From Myrica gale (lineage: Eukaryota > Streptophyta > Magnoliopsida > Fagales > Myricaceae), in NCBI GenBank assembly GCA_963930655.1, contig OZ005607.1:10556874-10620873 (forward strand): a DNA stretch of 64,000 nucleotides. The letters run 5' to 3'. Position numbers and translations under genes: made by a program. Shown here piece by piece: positions 44,648 to 54,906 of this stretch (position 1 is its first letter; every line of letters starts with the position of its first letter). A model generated the notes under the pieces. That model was given only the letters and a program-made list of their open reading frames with translations, did no database searches and was not told where the DNA came from.

Positions 44648-44872
44648 CTAGATATCAGAACTCCCATCGGTGTTATAGGGACTTCGGGGTGGGGTTGAAG
44701 GGGCAGAGTTTCCGCGACTGCCGCCGGCACCTCCCAGTGCTCCTGCCACCTTTGAGACCGTGGAGATGACTGTGTTGGCCAAGCTATCAAAAATCTGAGC
44801 TTTAATCTGCCCTCTTCTGGGGGGGAGGCTCGCGTTGTTCTTCTTCTCGGTGTTGGGGAAAGGGGATGCCAT
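44648..44872 (-). CDS. Small uncharacterised plant protein with PPRRGQIK core (gene B)
   Basis: 74 residues from ATG 44872 (MASPFPNTEKKN). I chose this over the upstream in-frame ATG at 44905 because a short N-terminus before the core matches gene A. Core SLPPRRGQIKAQIFDSLANT, then VISTVSKVAGALGGAGG and a Ser/Pro-rich tail ending SPYNTDGSSDI. The first residues, the PPRRGQIK block and the Y-N-[ST]-D-x-x-S-D tail match gene A, while the middle differs, as expected of functional paralogues. Same strand as gene A, in a segmentally duplicated region. TATA box at 45206-45212. An overlapping frame at 44593-45063 is larger but not conserved in gene A and is rejected. Function unknown. Confidence 0.8.
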   Translation of the reverse strand: MASPFPNTEKKNNASLPPRRGQIKAQIFDSLANTVISTVSKVAGALGGAGGSRGNSAPSTPPRSPYNTDGSSDI

Positions 44873-45205
44873 AGTTCTAAGGTGGACGTCCTCGCGAAAA
44901 CACACGCAGGGGACAAGAAGAGCAGAGAAAAAGAGGAAAAGAAAGAACCGGAACTTTGGTTACAGAAGAGAAATAGGAGGCTGGAGAGGATGAGGAGGAG
45001 GAGACGTCGATGTTGGAGTCTTGGAGATCGTAAATAGACTGAGGAGAAAGAATTGAGCTTCACAAAGTTCCAAAAGGAGGAGCAGAGAAAGGATGTCTGT
45101 GACTGCTAAGCAAGCTGGGAGGACCAGGTCTGTGAACTGGTCGGGTTTTAGCCCGGCGGGCGTTGGGGATGGGTTTGGCGTCTACTCTTCAGCTGAAAAG
45201 CTTCA

Positions 45206-45212
45206 TTATATA
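45206..45212 (-). promoter_or_regulatory. TATA box of gene B
   Basis: CCTATATAATG on the minus strand, giving a predicted start near 45178 and a 5' leader of about 300 nt. The leader region contains a GGAGGAGGAG run. Confidence 0.5.
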
Positions 45213-45354
45213 GGCTACGAAAGTTAACAACAGAGGCACCCCAAGGGGCAAGGTGAAAATGTAAAAGTTTTCCATCCAAATCCTACCGCCCGGCTTACCA
45301 TCAAGGGCCATAGTTTACAAATGGGGTGGCCCCGTTTTTCAAATTTTGGCGTTG

Positions 45355-45545
45355 TTTACTACGGGTTTTATTACTGTGGATAAAATTTTAGATATATAAA
45401 ATGAAAAAAATGAACAGAGACCGAAAAAATTGGATAAAAACGTGAAAAAATTTATGAGAGTCGGTGAAAAAATAAAAATATTTATGAGAGTCGATGAAAA
45501 AGTGAAGAGATAGAAATTTTTGTAATAACGTTAAATTTTAGAGAA
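45355..45545. repeat. MITE-like AT-rich repeat with AAAATTTTAG ends
   Basis: GGATAAAATTTTAGATAT on the left and TTAAATTTTAGAGAATCAAA on the right. It contains an internal direct duplication (AAATTTATGAGAGTCGGTGA and AATATTTATGAGAGTCGATG). Probably the same family as 2624-2820. Confidence 0.45.
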
Positions 45546-45947
45546 TCAAAATTTTGGTTGTCGAACAATCTTAGCCCACAAGCATTCGCCCGGCGGTGGT
45601 GCTAGTTCCGTCTATTTTTGGCTGTTAGGTTTCTGTTATTGTTGGTCTGTATTTTGTATTTTGTTTTGGTGTGTTTTGATCCGGCTCCTACTCGAGCTTT
45701 TTTCCGATCACTTGTGGATCTTATCTACCCTTGCATGAACTTTATGTACCAGGTTGTAGTGCTTTCTTTACTGATATGTAAAGGTTCTGGTAGCTGTATC
45801 TATCGAATCCTACCGTCACTCTCATTACTTTGCATAGAACATATAATGGCTTACTCTTATCCGTTACAAGATGTCGTCAGTATTTATTGTCTTATCTTTT
45901 GTTTCGGTTCTTCAAAGAAGAAGACATAGAAAAAAAAAAAAAAAAAG
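45546..45947 (+). repeat. Poly(A)-tailed retroposon-like sequence
   Basis: About 400 bp, T-rich with TTTGTATTTTGTTTTGG words, ending in a poly(A) run at 45930-45946. This looks like a LINE 3' end or similar retroposon. No target duplication could be fixed and the open frame 45618-45929 has no family resemblance. Confidence 0.35.
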
Positions 45948-46580
45948 TCTGATACAGTCCAGATACATGCAGGCTGGCATACACCACAACGACACGGGTG
46001 CGCATTAAAGTGGTGTACCTCAGCTCAGAGTGCTATCCAATCCAGCAATCCTACGTAAGATGCGATTGTCAGGTGGGGATAAAGCTGAAGGTTAAACTAC
46101 CCACGAAAGTGCCACATAAACACTGGCCAGCCTTCTTTGCCCCCACAGTTCCAACTCCGCATCTTTACATGGGCGGCGAGATGTTTGACAAAATTACAAA
46201 TTCCTAGGCAGCTTCCCCAGCAACGCCCAGTGACAGAGTCCCTCTTCCATGCCGTGCCAGAGTACTACCCTCCTTTGTGTAGATTATAAAATTCAATAAA
46301 ACTTCAATTTTCTCAATTTTTACAATATTTCTTAAATATTCAATTTAGATAAAATTTGCAAACACAGCATGAATTTTACAAATTTTACTGGGTTTGAATT
46401 CTCCCGCTTGGGATGTCTGATTATGAACTAAAGACAAACCTCAATCATGTCCTTTTTGGACGGCTAAAGTAACAATGAAAGCAAAACATCTACCGACAAA
46501 AAAACAATAGAAACAAATCCACCAGAAAATTTAGGAATTTAATTGTAGTAATGTTCTTGTTCCCAACCGAGGCACTCCTA
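45948..46580. repeat. Duplicated host segment, block Z, copy 1
   Basis: Matches 51510-51990 in order. Examples: TGCAGGC.GGCATAC / GTGCAGGCATACTTC, TGCGCATTAAAGT / GTGCATTAAAGTCG, TCAGGTGGGGATAAAGCT / TTAGGTGGAGATACAGCT, CTGATTATGAAC and TTGTAGTA.TGTTC. No gene seen in either copy. Confidence 0.65.
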
Positions 46581-46584
46581 AGTC

Positions 46585-46790
46585 TCCATTTGTATATTAA
46601 AATTTTACTCATCTTAAAATTTTAATTCAATAAAAAATTATAATATAATCTATTTTTTTTCATCAAATCATTACTTTTCACTACAAAAAATATAAAAAAT
46701 TATCTCTATTCACTTTTTCATCAACCTCAATAACTAAAATTTTAACAACCCTAAAATTTTACTTCTCAAACACATCTTATAGTTGGATTT
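46585..46790. repeat. MITE, inverse copy of the 2624-2820 family
   Basis: Reverse complement begins TAAGATGTGTTTGAGAAGTA and contains AAAATTTTAGGGTTG and TAGTGAAAAGTAATGATTTG, paralleling 2624-2820 over its length. Confidence 0.65.
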
Positions 46791-46911
46791 AGAATCCAGG
46801 GCCATAGTTGGATTGGTATCAAGGGGCTGCTCATTTATCAAACGACTCTATATCCTGGGAAGACTCAAGATCCTATAGAATATTCTATCCAAAATTCAAT
46901 AGCCGTCTGCA

Positions 46912-47245
46912 CAGTGGCGGAGTCAAGCCCCCCCCGCGGGCCCCCCCCCCCCCCGAAAAAAAAACAACATTAATGAGTGCCCTCCAACATCTCCTTGCCT
47001 CACGCAAAGACATTTCAAGCCGGGGCCATTCTTGTTCGTTCGCAGCTGGGGAAGTTGCGTGGGGGATGCAATCTCCCAATCTGCCAATCTTTTCTTTTGT
47101 TTAGGTTTTTTTTCTGATAAATAGAAGAGATCAGTGACCGTCCAATAAGTTTTTCCGATCTTTTCTTTTTGAAACTTAAGCCCCTTTTCACATTTTTCTC
47201 TATTTTTTATATTAATTTCTCCCGGACAATAACCCGGCCCCCCCT
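46912..47245. mobile_element. hAT terminus fragment
   Basis: CAGTGGCGGAGTCAAGCCCC at 46912 is the classical plant hAT left terminus, followed by a poly-C run and ordinary AT-rich DNA. No matching CTCCGCCACTG end or 8-bp duplication was found, so it is partial; the right coordinate is only indicative. Confidence 0.55.
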
Positions 47246-47479
47246 TGTGTATCATATTTTTCTCTAAAAATTCAAACTCTATTTCCCTCATTTTCTTTTT
47301 GTCTTTCTTGGTTTTTTACTTTTCTCGCCGAATTTATCAGTGACTTTTGTCCATTAATCTCGCTTCACTATATTAGCTTCTTATTAAAAAATTTGGAGAA
47401 AAGTCATAGTTAGTCTCGTATCTATATGAAAAAATCAATTTTGTACCCGCTATTATCAAAACGGATATTTGAGCAATTT

Positions 47480-47825
47480 ATCTTTTGAAAATCATCAATT
47501 TTCGACCCCTCCAAATTAGGCGTGACTTCAGACGGAAAAATATGTAAAATGACCGAAATGCCCCTACAAGACCAATTTTTTAAAAAATAAATAAAAATAA
47601 TAAAAATCTAAGAATAAATTAAAAATAAATATATTATTGAAATAGAGTTTCAATAGTTTTATTTAAAATATATTAATTTTTTAAAAATATCATTTTTTAT
47701 TTTTAATAATTTTTTTAATATTTCTAGTACTTTTTGTATTGGATGGGTATTTTGGTCATTTTACATGTTTTTCAGTTTAATTTGACACTTGATTTGGAAG
47801 GAGGGCGAACATTGATAATTTTAAA
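47480..47825. repeat. Inverted-repeat MITE
   Basis: Arms of about 85 bp: 47490-47575 (ATGTAAAATGACCGAAATGC in reverse relation) and 47735-47820 (TATTTTGGTCATTTTACATG), separated by a very AT-rich loop. No coding capacity. Confidence 0.65.
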
Positions 47826-48529
47826 AAAAAAATTGTTAATCCTTCTACACATATGTATCAATTACATAAATACTTACAAAATCATGATTATTCTTATAGA
47901 CTTAAATCTTAATTTAGTTTTTATTAATTTATCTCCGTATTCATGCAGTTATAAAATCGGAAGTATTCAATTTCACAAACTGATTATGTCGCATATTGGG
48001 GATTATACGCGTCTTTGTGTATTGTTAATTTGTCATAAATTAATTTACATTTTATTGAATTTTATCAATAATAAAAAAGTATAAGATTTCTTAATAGATA
48101 TTTTGGTCTTAAAAAAATTCTAATTAAGTTGAAAATATATGTACGCTCTTGGTTAGTTAAAGACAACATATAAAGATGTGAAAACAATATTGTTTCCTAT
48201 TTTATTATTGCCCTACAAATAATAACCAAATGAAAGACAGTTAGTGAGATCATCGGAAATTTAACACGTAAGCAGATTCTCTTTTTTTTTTAATCCGTAA
48301 GCAGATTCTCTTATTTGCACACTAAGAATATGCTTGCAATATGTATAGTATCCGCACATGTGAACTAATTTATTATTATTCTTTAAATAAAATAAAAAAA
48401 TAATAATTCCATATATGTAACTTATAACAAAAGAAAAGTTAGCACAATATTTTAAAATCAACTTCAATTTAGATGCATAACAGAACCAAACACACGAAAC
48501 CTATGATTCTATGAATCTATTATCATAAC
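47826..48529. other. AT-rich intergenic
   Basis: No gene, RNA or array recognised. A short direct repeat CGTAAGCAGATTCTCTT occurs at 48267 and 48297. Confidence 0.4.
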
Positions 48530-50819
48530 CGAGCTTGATGATTTTTTAAAGAATACAAGTCAACTATCAACAACAATTGTATGCTAAAAGTTACAACAAT
48601 TTCTTTTTGATCAATGTAAATAACTAAAGAATTTACAAAGAATTCATCTTTCATCTTGTTGTCAATATATGTTTTGACAATCTTCATAACTAAAAAAGCC
48701 CACCATGAAGCTGTTGTTAACACTGAAAGAGTCAAGATAAGACGAATCAATTTGTCAATTAAATAATATATATTTAACTTTCCTGTTTCATCTAACTTTT
48801 GACATAACTCAGGATGGTTAGGCACATCGAGCTCAAAGTGATGCAGTTGATATCTCAAATAAATCTTTTCATGCTCCATAAAATCCTGCGGATAAAAGTT
48901 ATCAAAAGGCTACAAATATCATTAATGTTAAAGGATTCATATGCATTCTTTGGATATAAGCTTGAGCTATGAATAACAAGTTTTTTTGCTTTCTCATTAA
49001 ACTTGATGTTCAACTCTTGTAACTGAGTGTCTATTGCAGCCATAAAGATATCAATACGATAATGATGCTTCAGAGCAAGTTGATCTCTTTGATTGTGAGA
49101 CCTACCTCGATCCACTACATATGTAGCGCTCATATCATGAACTTCAATATCATATCTTTAACAAAAGGACTGCACATTTTCAAGAAATGTTTCCCAACCA
49201 TCTTATCACAACTCTTGAATAAGCACCTGGGTAGTTTTGACCAAATGTATAGAATATGATATATCTTGAATCTGTTGTTGCAATGCTTAACATATAGAGT
49301 CAGTTAGCCCCATAATTTCTCTCACTAGATGCATGATAAAAACAAATTCAAATGACATTATTAACGGTATATGTTGCGTCAACATCGCCTTGTTGTGAAT
49401 AAGTAGGCATTTCCCTAATTATATTCTGAAGAACTGTCAATGTTGTCTTAAACATTTTTATCAAACTGCACAAAGTTAAAATGAGAGCTTCATCTTGTAT
49501 CTCCAACTCTTTTTAAAGTACCAATTTCATTGGTCCTTCTTTCAATTTCAAGTTCATCAATAACAATTAAATGTGTAATTTCAGCAACTTGAGCGACATA
49601 TAGTTCATCATTGTGTTTGCAATAAGCACCAATGATATTCACTTGGGAATAAGAAGCACCAATGATATTAACTATTTTCTTGATGCTGCGATTAATGCTA
49701 GTTGTAATCAATGTGTCATACAATGAACATAATAAGCATAAGGGCAATTATTGAGAAAAAAACTTGAAATCTATAAACAACCACTCCATATTACTAGCAC
49801 CATGATACCCTTGACCTCGAATATTTTGCACGTTGAGATTGTGACGAGCAAGAACAACATATATTTTTTGCTTGAGAGTTAAGGATAGTGTATCTTTGAC
49901 ATGTAAGCTGATCGAATAAGCATTATGTCACAAAACCTTCTTTTTCAACAAATCTTAGAACAAAGGTCATTTGTTCTCTTTTAGATTCATCCCAAGCTTC
50001 ATCCACAATGATACAAAACTTTGAGTCACCAATTTATTCATGATTGTAATCCGCAATCTGCTTGCTAATACATGTAGAATCTCCATTTCAATAGAACTTT
50101 GCATTTCTTGGAGCATTTTCTAAGACAATCTCATCAACATGTTTATTATACTTTAATATCAGATTGATCAATTAAATGAAATTGCCACGATTTTCTGAAT
50201 CATACGCTTCAATGTGACGTCTAAGAGCACATGCTTTAGATGTTAAATACCGAATAGAATCAATTGAGGTCTTCAATCTCAGATGGTTTTTCATTATTTG
50301 CTCTGAACTTTGTCTCTCCATGACCCAAGAAAGCACAACGAATATCATCATTAACTTTCTTCCAATTTCAAAAACCTTCCACGGTAAATGTAACAGCTCC
50401 AAAACATCCTCGTGACTTTTTAGTAAATAGATAACAATAAACACAATATGTTGCATCTTTTGTAGGGGAGTATTCTATTCTAATCATTGGAAGATCTTAT
50501 ACTGAGATGATTGAAATTATCGACGATTATTCTCAGCCTCAGAAAATAGGTACTCATAACTATCTGAAGGAGTAAATTGATATGGCCCAACTTTAAGATA
50601 AACTCTTCTAATTCATCTTGATGATTAACTGGATACTCCCATATTTGAGGACATAACTCTTGATCCCGTTTTAGAGTAGAAATATCTATGTCTTGCAATC
50701 TTTAAAGAGCGTTGTTCTTACTCAGAAAATGAAGTTTCAGAACTAAAAGTTGACGAAGACACCTTGGAAGCATCATTTTTTTTTATAAAAAAAATAGCAA
50801 TTGTCTTTGGCTTGCCCAT
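48530..50819 (-). pseudogene. Decayed hAT transposase of the TTF/ZMYM1-like type
   Basis: Begins at ATG 50819 (MGKPKTIAIFFIKKNDASK), the usual KTI.SFF.RK start of this family. Minus-strand blocks in order: 50698-50480 (DISTLKRDQELCPQIWEYPV), 50456-50172 (TTF-type zinc region, eroded), 49747-49490 (IIGAYCKHNDELYVAQVAEI, IERRTNEIGTLKRVGDTR), 49133-48855 (QLALKHHYRIDIFMAAIDTQ, SFNINDICSLL) and 48879-48523 (LIDKLIRLILTLSVLTTASW, MKIVKTYIDNKMKDEFFVNS). The last block is the hAT C-terminal dimerisation region; the family's ERAF is here degraded to WWAF. Many frame changes and stops; not functional. The ends of the mobile element itself were not identified. Confidence 0.85.
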
Positions 50820-51509
50820 AATATAAACAACAATTTTTTTAAAGAAGCTAAAAATAATTTTTTATTAGTTATAATCGTATAGACAACTTGTAGCACAAAT
50901 AATCAGTGAGTACTAATAAAACTTATTACTACAAAAGCGAAAAAGAAAAAAAAAACATACTTGTTGAATTGAAGCGGAATTTTTGTTTAAAATATTATTT
51001 CAAAGAACTGGATTAAATATCACTGAAAAAAACCATTTCAGAAGGAGAAACTAAAAAATAAAAATAAAGTACAAAACTTGAGAAGAAATTCTGATCTTCA
51101 TGGCTTTTCAGGATAGTCTATGCAGTCTGCTTTAAAAGAGATAAAAGATTGAGCATAGAATAAAAACTTCATTCAAAAGTTCAAAAGTTTTGATTTTGAT
51201 GAGAGAATTCATGTAATCTAAGAAAACATGAATAAGAAAATTTCAACAATAGTATTCCTTCACAAGAATCACAAACTTTTATATTTCCAAAACTCTAAAT
51301 GATATTCGCGTCGAAAAGCTTCTTTAACCATTCAGAAGTTAAAATATTTGTGTAGCATTAATGACCACGTGCAGGTGGAAATTTTTTTCAGAATTCTTTA
51401 ATCATATGAATTTTTTAAATATTAACGAAATTCCTTACAATATGTGTAAATATGAACGAAAATTTTAAATACAGATGAATTTTCTAATTTTGTTTTTGCT
51501 CGGATCCGC
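50820..51509. other. AT-rich, 5' flank of the hAT pseudogene
   Basis: No gene or clear repeat. It may include the hAT element's terminus, which I could not locate. Confidence 0.35.
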
Positions 51510-51990
51510 CCGTCTATGAGATGCAGTCCACACACGTGCAGGCATACTTCAGGAGTGTGCATTAAAGTCGTTGAAATCGAGAGTGCCCAATATAGCTGTA
51601 CGGATCCAATCCTATACAAATAGGCTAAGGTTAGGTGGAGATACAGCTAGACAGTCAAACCGTCCCCGAAAATGCCCAAAAGAACGCAGGCAGCCTTCCT
51701 TGTCCTTTCAAATTTGCCTACTTTTGTGTCTTGACCCCGCACATATACCACCCACGTAATGGGATGTGCATTTGTACTGTCACTATGTATCCATCCATGC
51801 ATACATATGTATACACATGAGCTGCATACATGATGGTATGACATGTGGGTAAGTTGTTTGTCTGATTATGAACCGGTGACAAATCTCGCCGATGTTTTTT
51901 TGACGGCAAAAAGAACAACTAAAGTATTCCTAAGCCTCGCAAAAAAATAATAATACAGAAAATTATGCAATTTGATGATAGATTGTAGTA
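51510..51990. repeat. Duplicated host segment, block Z, copy 2
   Basis: Counterpart of 45948-46580. Small overlapping frames on both strands here are not conserved between the copies. Confidence 0.65.
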
Positions 51991-52027
51991 TTGTTCCTGT
52001 TGTTATAGATTGACAAACTTAATTAGT

Positions 52028-52428
52028 AGGAAAAAATACATTTTTCACCCATAAATTATCATAGTTTTGACACTTTGTATCCTAAACTACCAATTTTGAT
52101 ACATTACAGCCTCTAATTACCAATTTTTGACACTTTGCACCCTTTTTTAAAATTTGAGACTAAAATGACGATAATGCTCTTGACCAATTTTGTATATAGT
52201 AAAGATATTATTGTAAATTTATTAATTTAATAAGGGTATTATTGTCAAATGGAGGGTACAAAGTGTTTAATATTAATAGTTGGAGGGTGCAAAGTGTCAA
52301 AATTGGTAGTTTAGGGTGCAAAGTATCTAACAAAGGTAGCTTGAGGGTGCAATGTCTTAAAGATGGTAGTTTTGAGTGTAAAGTATCAAACTTATGATAG
52401 TTTGTGGATAGAAAGTGTATTTTCCCCT
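52028..52428. repeat. Inverted-repeat MITE with repeated GGGTGCAAAGTGTC words
   Basis: Left arm AGGAAAAAATACATTTTTCA and right arm ending GAAAGTGTATTTTCCCCT are inverted repeats over about 170 bp. Each arm contains tandem units of the type TTTGACACTTTGCACCCT...CTACCAA with a period near 36-38 bp. The loop is AT-rich and the element is non-coding. Confidence 0.8.
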
Positions 52429-53499
52429 AATTCGTATGTTAAGATACGTTTCGGTTTTGAGCTGAAGAGTTTCTAACGAACAATTGTTGTGCTGCTACAT
52501 GTATGGTCAAGATGCCATCGTTCTGCCTCTTTTTACGAGGTTTGTTTATTATTTCGTTTGCTACTATTACTTTCTATTTAATAACGAACATAGACGGGGC
52601 CAACTAAATTATCTTAAAAATAAGTTAAGATTAACATCACATGATATTGTTTTTTTTTTCAATTTACTAATGGCTTAGGTGTCCTATCTAAGTAGCCCAT
52701 TAGTCTTTAATTATGACGAAGTCAATCTTCTGAAATATTTTTTTTATTAAAAAATCTTCTGGAGTATTTGCTTTCAGGTCATCCACATAGTATCAGTATC
52801 CTCTACAATTTGGGTGCGCGATACATGGGTAATTCGGTAAGAGTGAGAGATAGATGTGGGTTCAGCCCGGGACCCACACTTGCTCGAACAAGGGAGCCAT
52901 GTTCGGATAGGTATGGATCCCGCTCGAGACCCACAATTCTCTCTCTCTTTCTTCGAATTGCTATTGCAATTCGGTCAATATCCTCGTCCATCCACGTAAG
53001 TCAGTGACTAGACCTTCAAAACGTTTGATGATGCTAACTTACAGTTAACGGAAGATTTTAGGGTATGTTTGTTTTGAAAAAAAATTCAGGATTCTAAGTA
53101 TGATGTGAATATGTTGGTGATATTTGAATTTTATTAGCATGGGTGTAGAAAGTATTAACTTATATTAATGTATATAAAAAATAATAATAAATTGTATTGA
53201 TATTCGCATAAAAATAATATTAGAATAGTAATATTAAAAAATTCCATGCAAATCTTAAAAAAAAAAGAAACAAAGGCGTTTGATTCTGAAAACAGTGTGA
53301 ACGGAGGCTTTGCGGGACACCATCTTCGTATTAGCTGGCCAATCACAATGGGGTGGAGCCCAGATTCAATGCTTCAGAATAAACTGAATCGCATTATTAT
53401 TTAAATAAATCAGGTAGGAAACCGGGACCCAACCGATGGGGGACCTAATACTTGAAGTCACCGCCTTCTGCCCGTCTTTGGAATCTTCCAATTTTCATA
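52429..53499. other. Intergenic
   Basis: No supported gene. 52810-53000 is a less AT-rich patch (GGGACCCACACTTGCTCGAA, CGCTCGAGACCCAC) without recognisable identity. Confidence 0.35.
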
Positions 53500-53750
53500 G
53501 TGTTTGTTTACACACAAAATTTTACTAAAATTTTAACTTTTTCACATCCTCATTCTCTCTCTTTCTTTTTTCTCTTACTTTTTTTACTTTTTACCAACTT
53601 GTTCACTTTTTCACTTACTTTTTCATTCTCTCTCTTTACTTTTTATCTAACTTGTTTACACTTTTTACTAACTTTTTCATTCTCTCTCCTCACTTTTTTA
53701 CAAACCCTAAAATTTTACCATAAAATTTTACTTACACAACCACTATTTTG
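53500..53750. repeat. CT-rich MITE-like repeat with AAAATTTTA ends
   Basis: Ends CAAAATTTTACTAAAATTTT and ACCCTAAAATTTTACC flank repeated TTCATTCTCTCTCTTTACTT words. Possibly a derivative of the 2624-2820 family. Confidence 0.4.
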
Positions 53751-54354
53751 TGGGAGGTTGAGCCACCGAAATCCAGATTTCAGTCAATCATTTGGAAGTA
53801 TATTTTTTAGAAAGATTCCGAAAAGGAAAGTTTATTAAAATAAAGAAAAAGAGAGTGCACACATGGGTAGCCACAAGTGTGAATGGCCCAAACTCACACG
53901 CTATGGACTCTCGTCGCAACTTGCGACGCAAGGAGCCGGCAACTCTTATCTTGAGAGTGTCGTATCAGGATTCGATTGTCATAATTCTGAGAGTGAAAAA
54001 TCCCATTTCTTAGGAATAACTGTGATTTCACACTTCTCAAAACTCATATAAATTTTTATTTTAAATTTCTGCAATCCATATTATCTTTGTATGAGCTTTT
54101 GCAGAATTTCTTTCCTTTTATTTTGTTCTTCAAGAATTGCGTCATTTTTCACTTGTCCTAATTCCTATAAGGACCAAAATGACGTCACCGCTGATCTCTG
54201 CATCTCTTCTACTTAACACCAACAGACAAGAAACTCGGGAAATGTCCAGCAAGATTTCTTATAGTTTCCCCAGAATCTGTATCTGGGAATACATGGGAAG
54301 ATGTTCTCAGGTGTGTGCCTGCTTCCACTCCAATAAATTAGCATTCTCAACGAT
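53751..54354. other. Intergenic before the gypsy element
   Basis: No supported gene; open frames are short, overlapping and without family resemblance. Confidence 0.35.
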
Positions 54355-54359
54355 GAATA

Positions 54360-54854
54360 TGTAACATTCGGTTGTGAAGGAGGGGACGATTAGGGTTGAA
54401 AAGGTGGGAGCTTTGTTTTTGTCGTGGAAGGAAGGAGTTTGCGTGTGAGCTGGAGTTCGAGGAGTTCGAGATTGTTCGGGAGAAGTATGAGGTCGGCTGG
54501 GTCAATGGGCCAGAGGTTGGGCCAATGGGCCAGGGGCTGGCTGGATTCGTCCATTAGTAATGGACTACTTATGTTACAGCTTTGTAGTCTAGTTAATGGG
54601 TTGGGCCTACCTTAGCCCAATGTCATCAGATCTGGCCCTGTTTGGTCACCAGGGTAAAATCTGTTTGACTGGTTGTTTTTCATTTTCATCGAGAATCTTG
54701 TATTGTGGTGTTTGGGAGAACTTGGAGGTTAGCTACCTCGAAACAAGCTGTATTTTTCCTTTCCGAATAAAGTGATTCACTACTATTCATTTCTTCGAAT
54801 CATTTACACACCATCTATTACAATTTCTCTTTCTATTACAAACGAATTGTTACA
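54360..54854 (+). repeat. Gypsy 5' LTR
   Basis: 495 bp, TG...CA. It differs from the 3' LTR by a tandem GAGTTCGAG duplication near 54450-54470 and about 14 substitutions, nearly all transitions. Confidence 0.96.
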
Positions 54855-54856
54855 AT

Positions 54857-54867
54857 TTGGTATTAGA
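54857..54867 (+). promoter_or_regulatory. Gypsy primer-binding site
   Basis: TGGTATTAGAG, one base from the initiator tRNA-Met complement TGGTATCAGAG, two bases inside the 5' LTR end. Confidence 0.8.
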
Positions 54868-54906
54868 GGTGTTCGTTCCACCCATTTCCAAGCAGTTCCA
54901 GTTACC

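Noticed and set aside
44593-45063. 156-residue minus-strand frame with an apparent signal-peptide-like leader
   Set aside because: It overlaps gene B in another frame, is low in complexity, and only gene B's frame is conserved with gene A.
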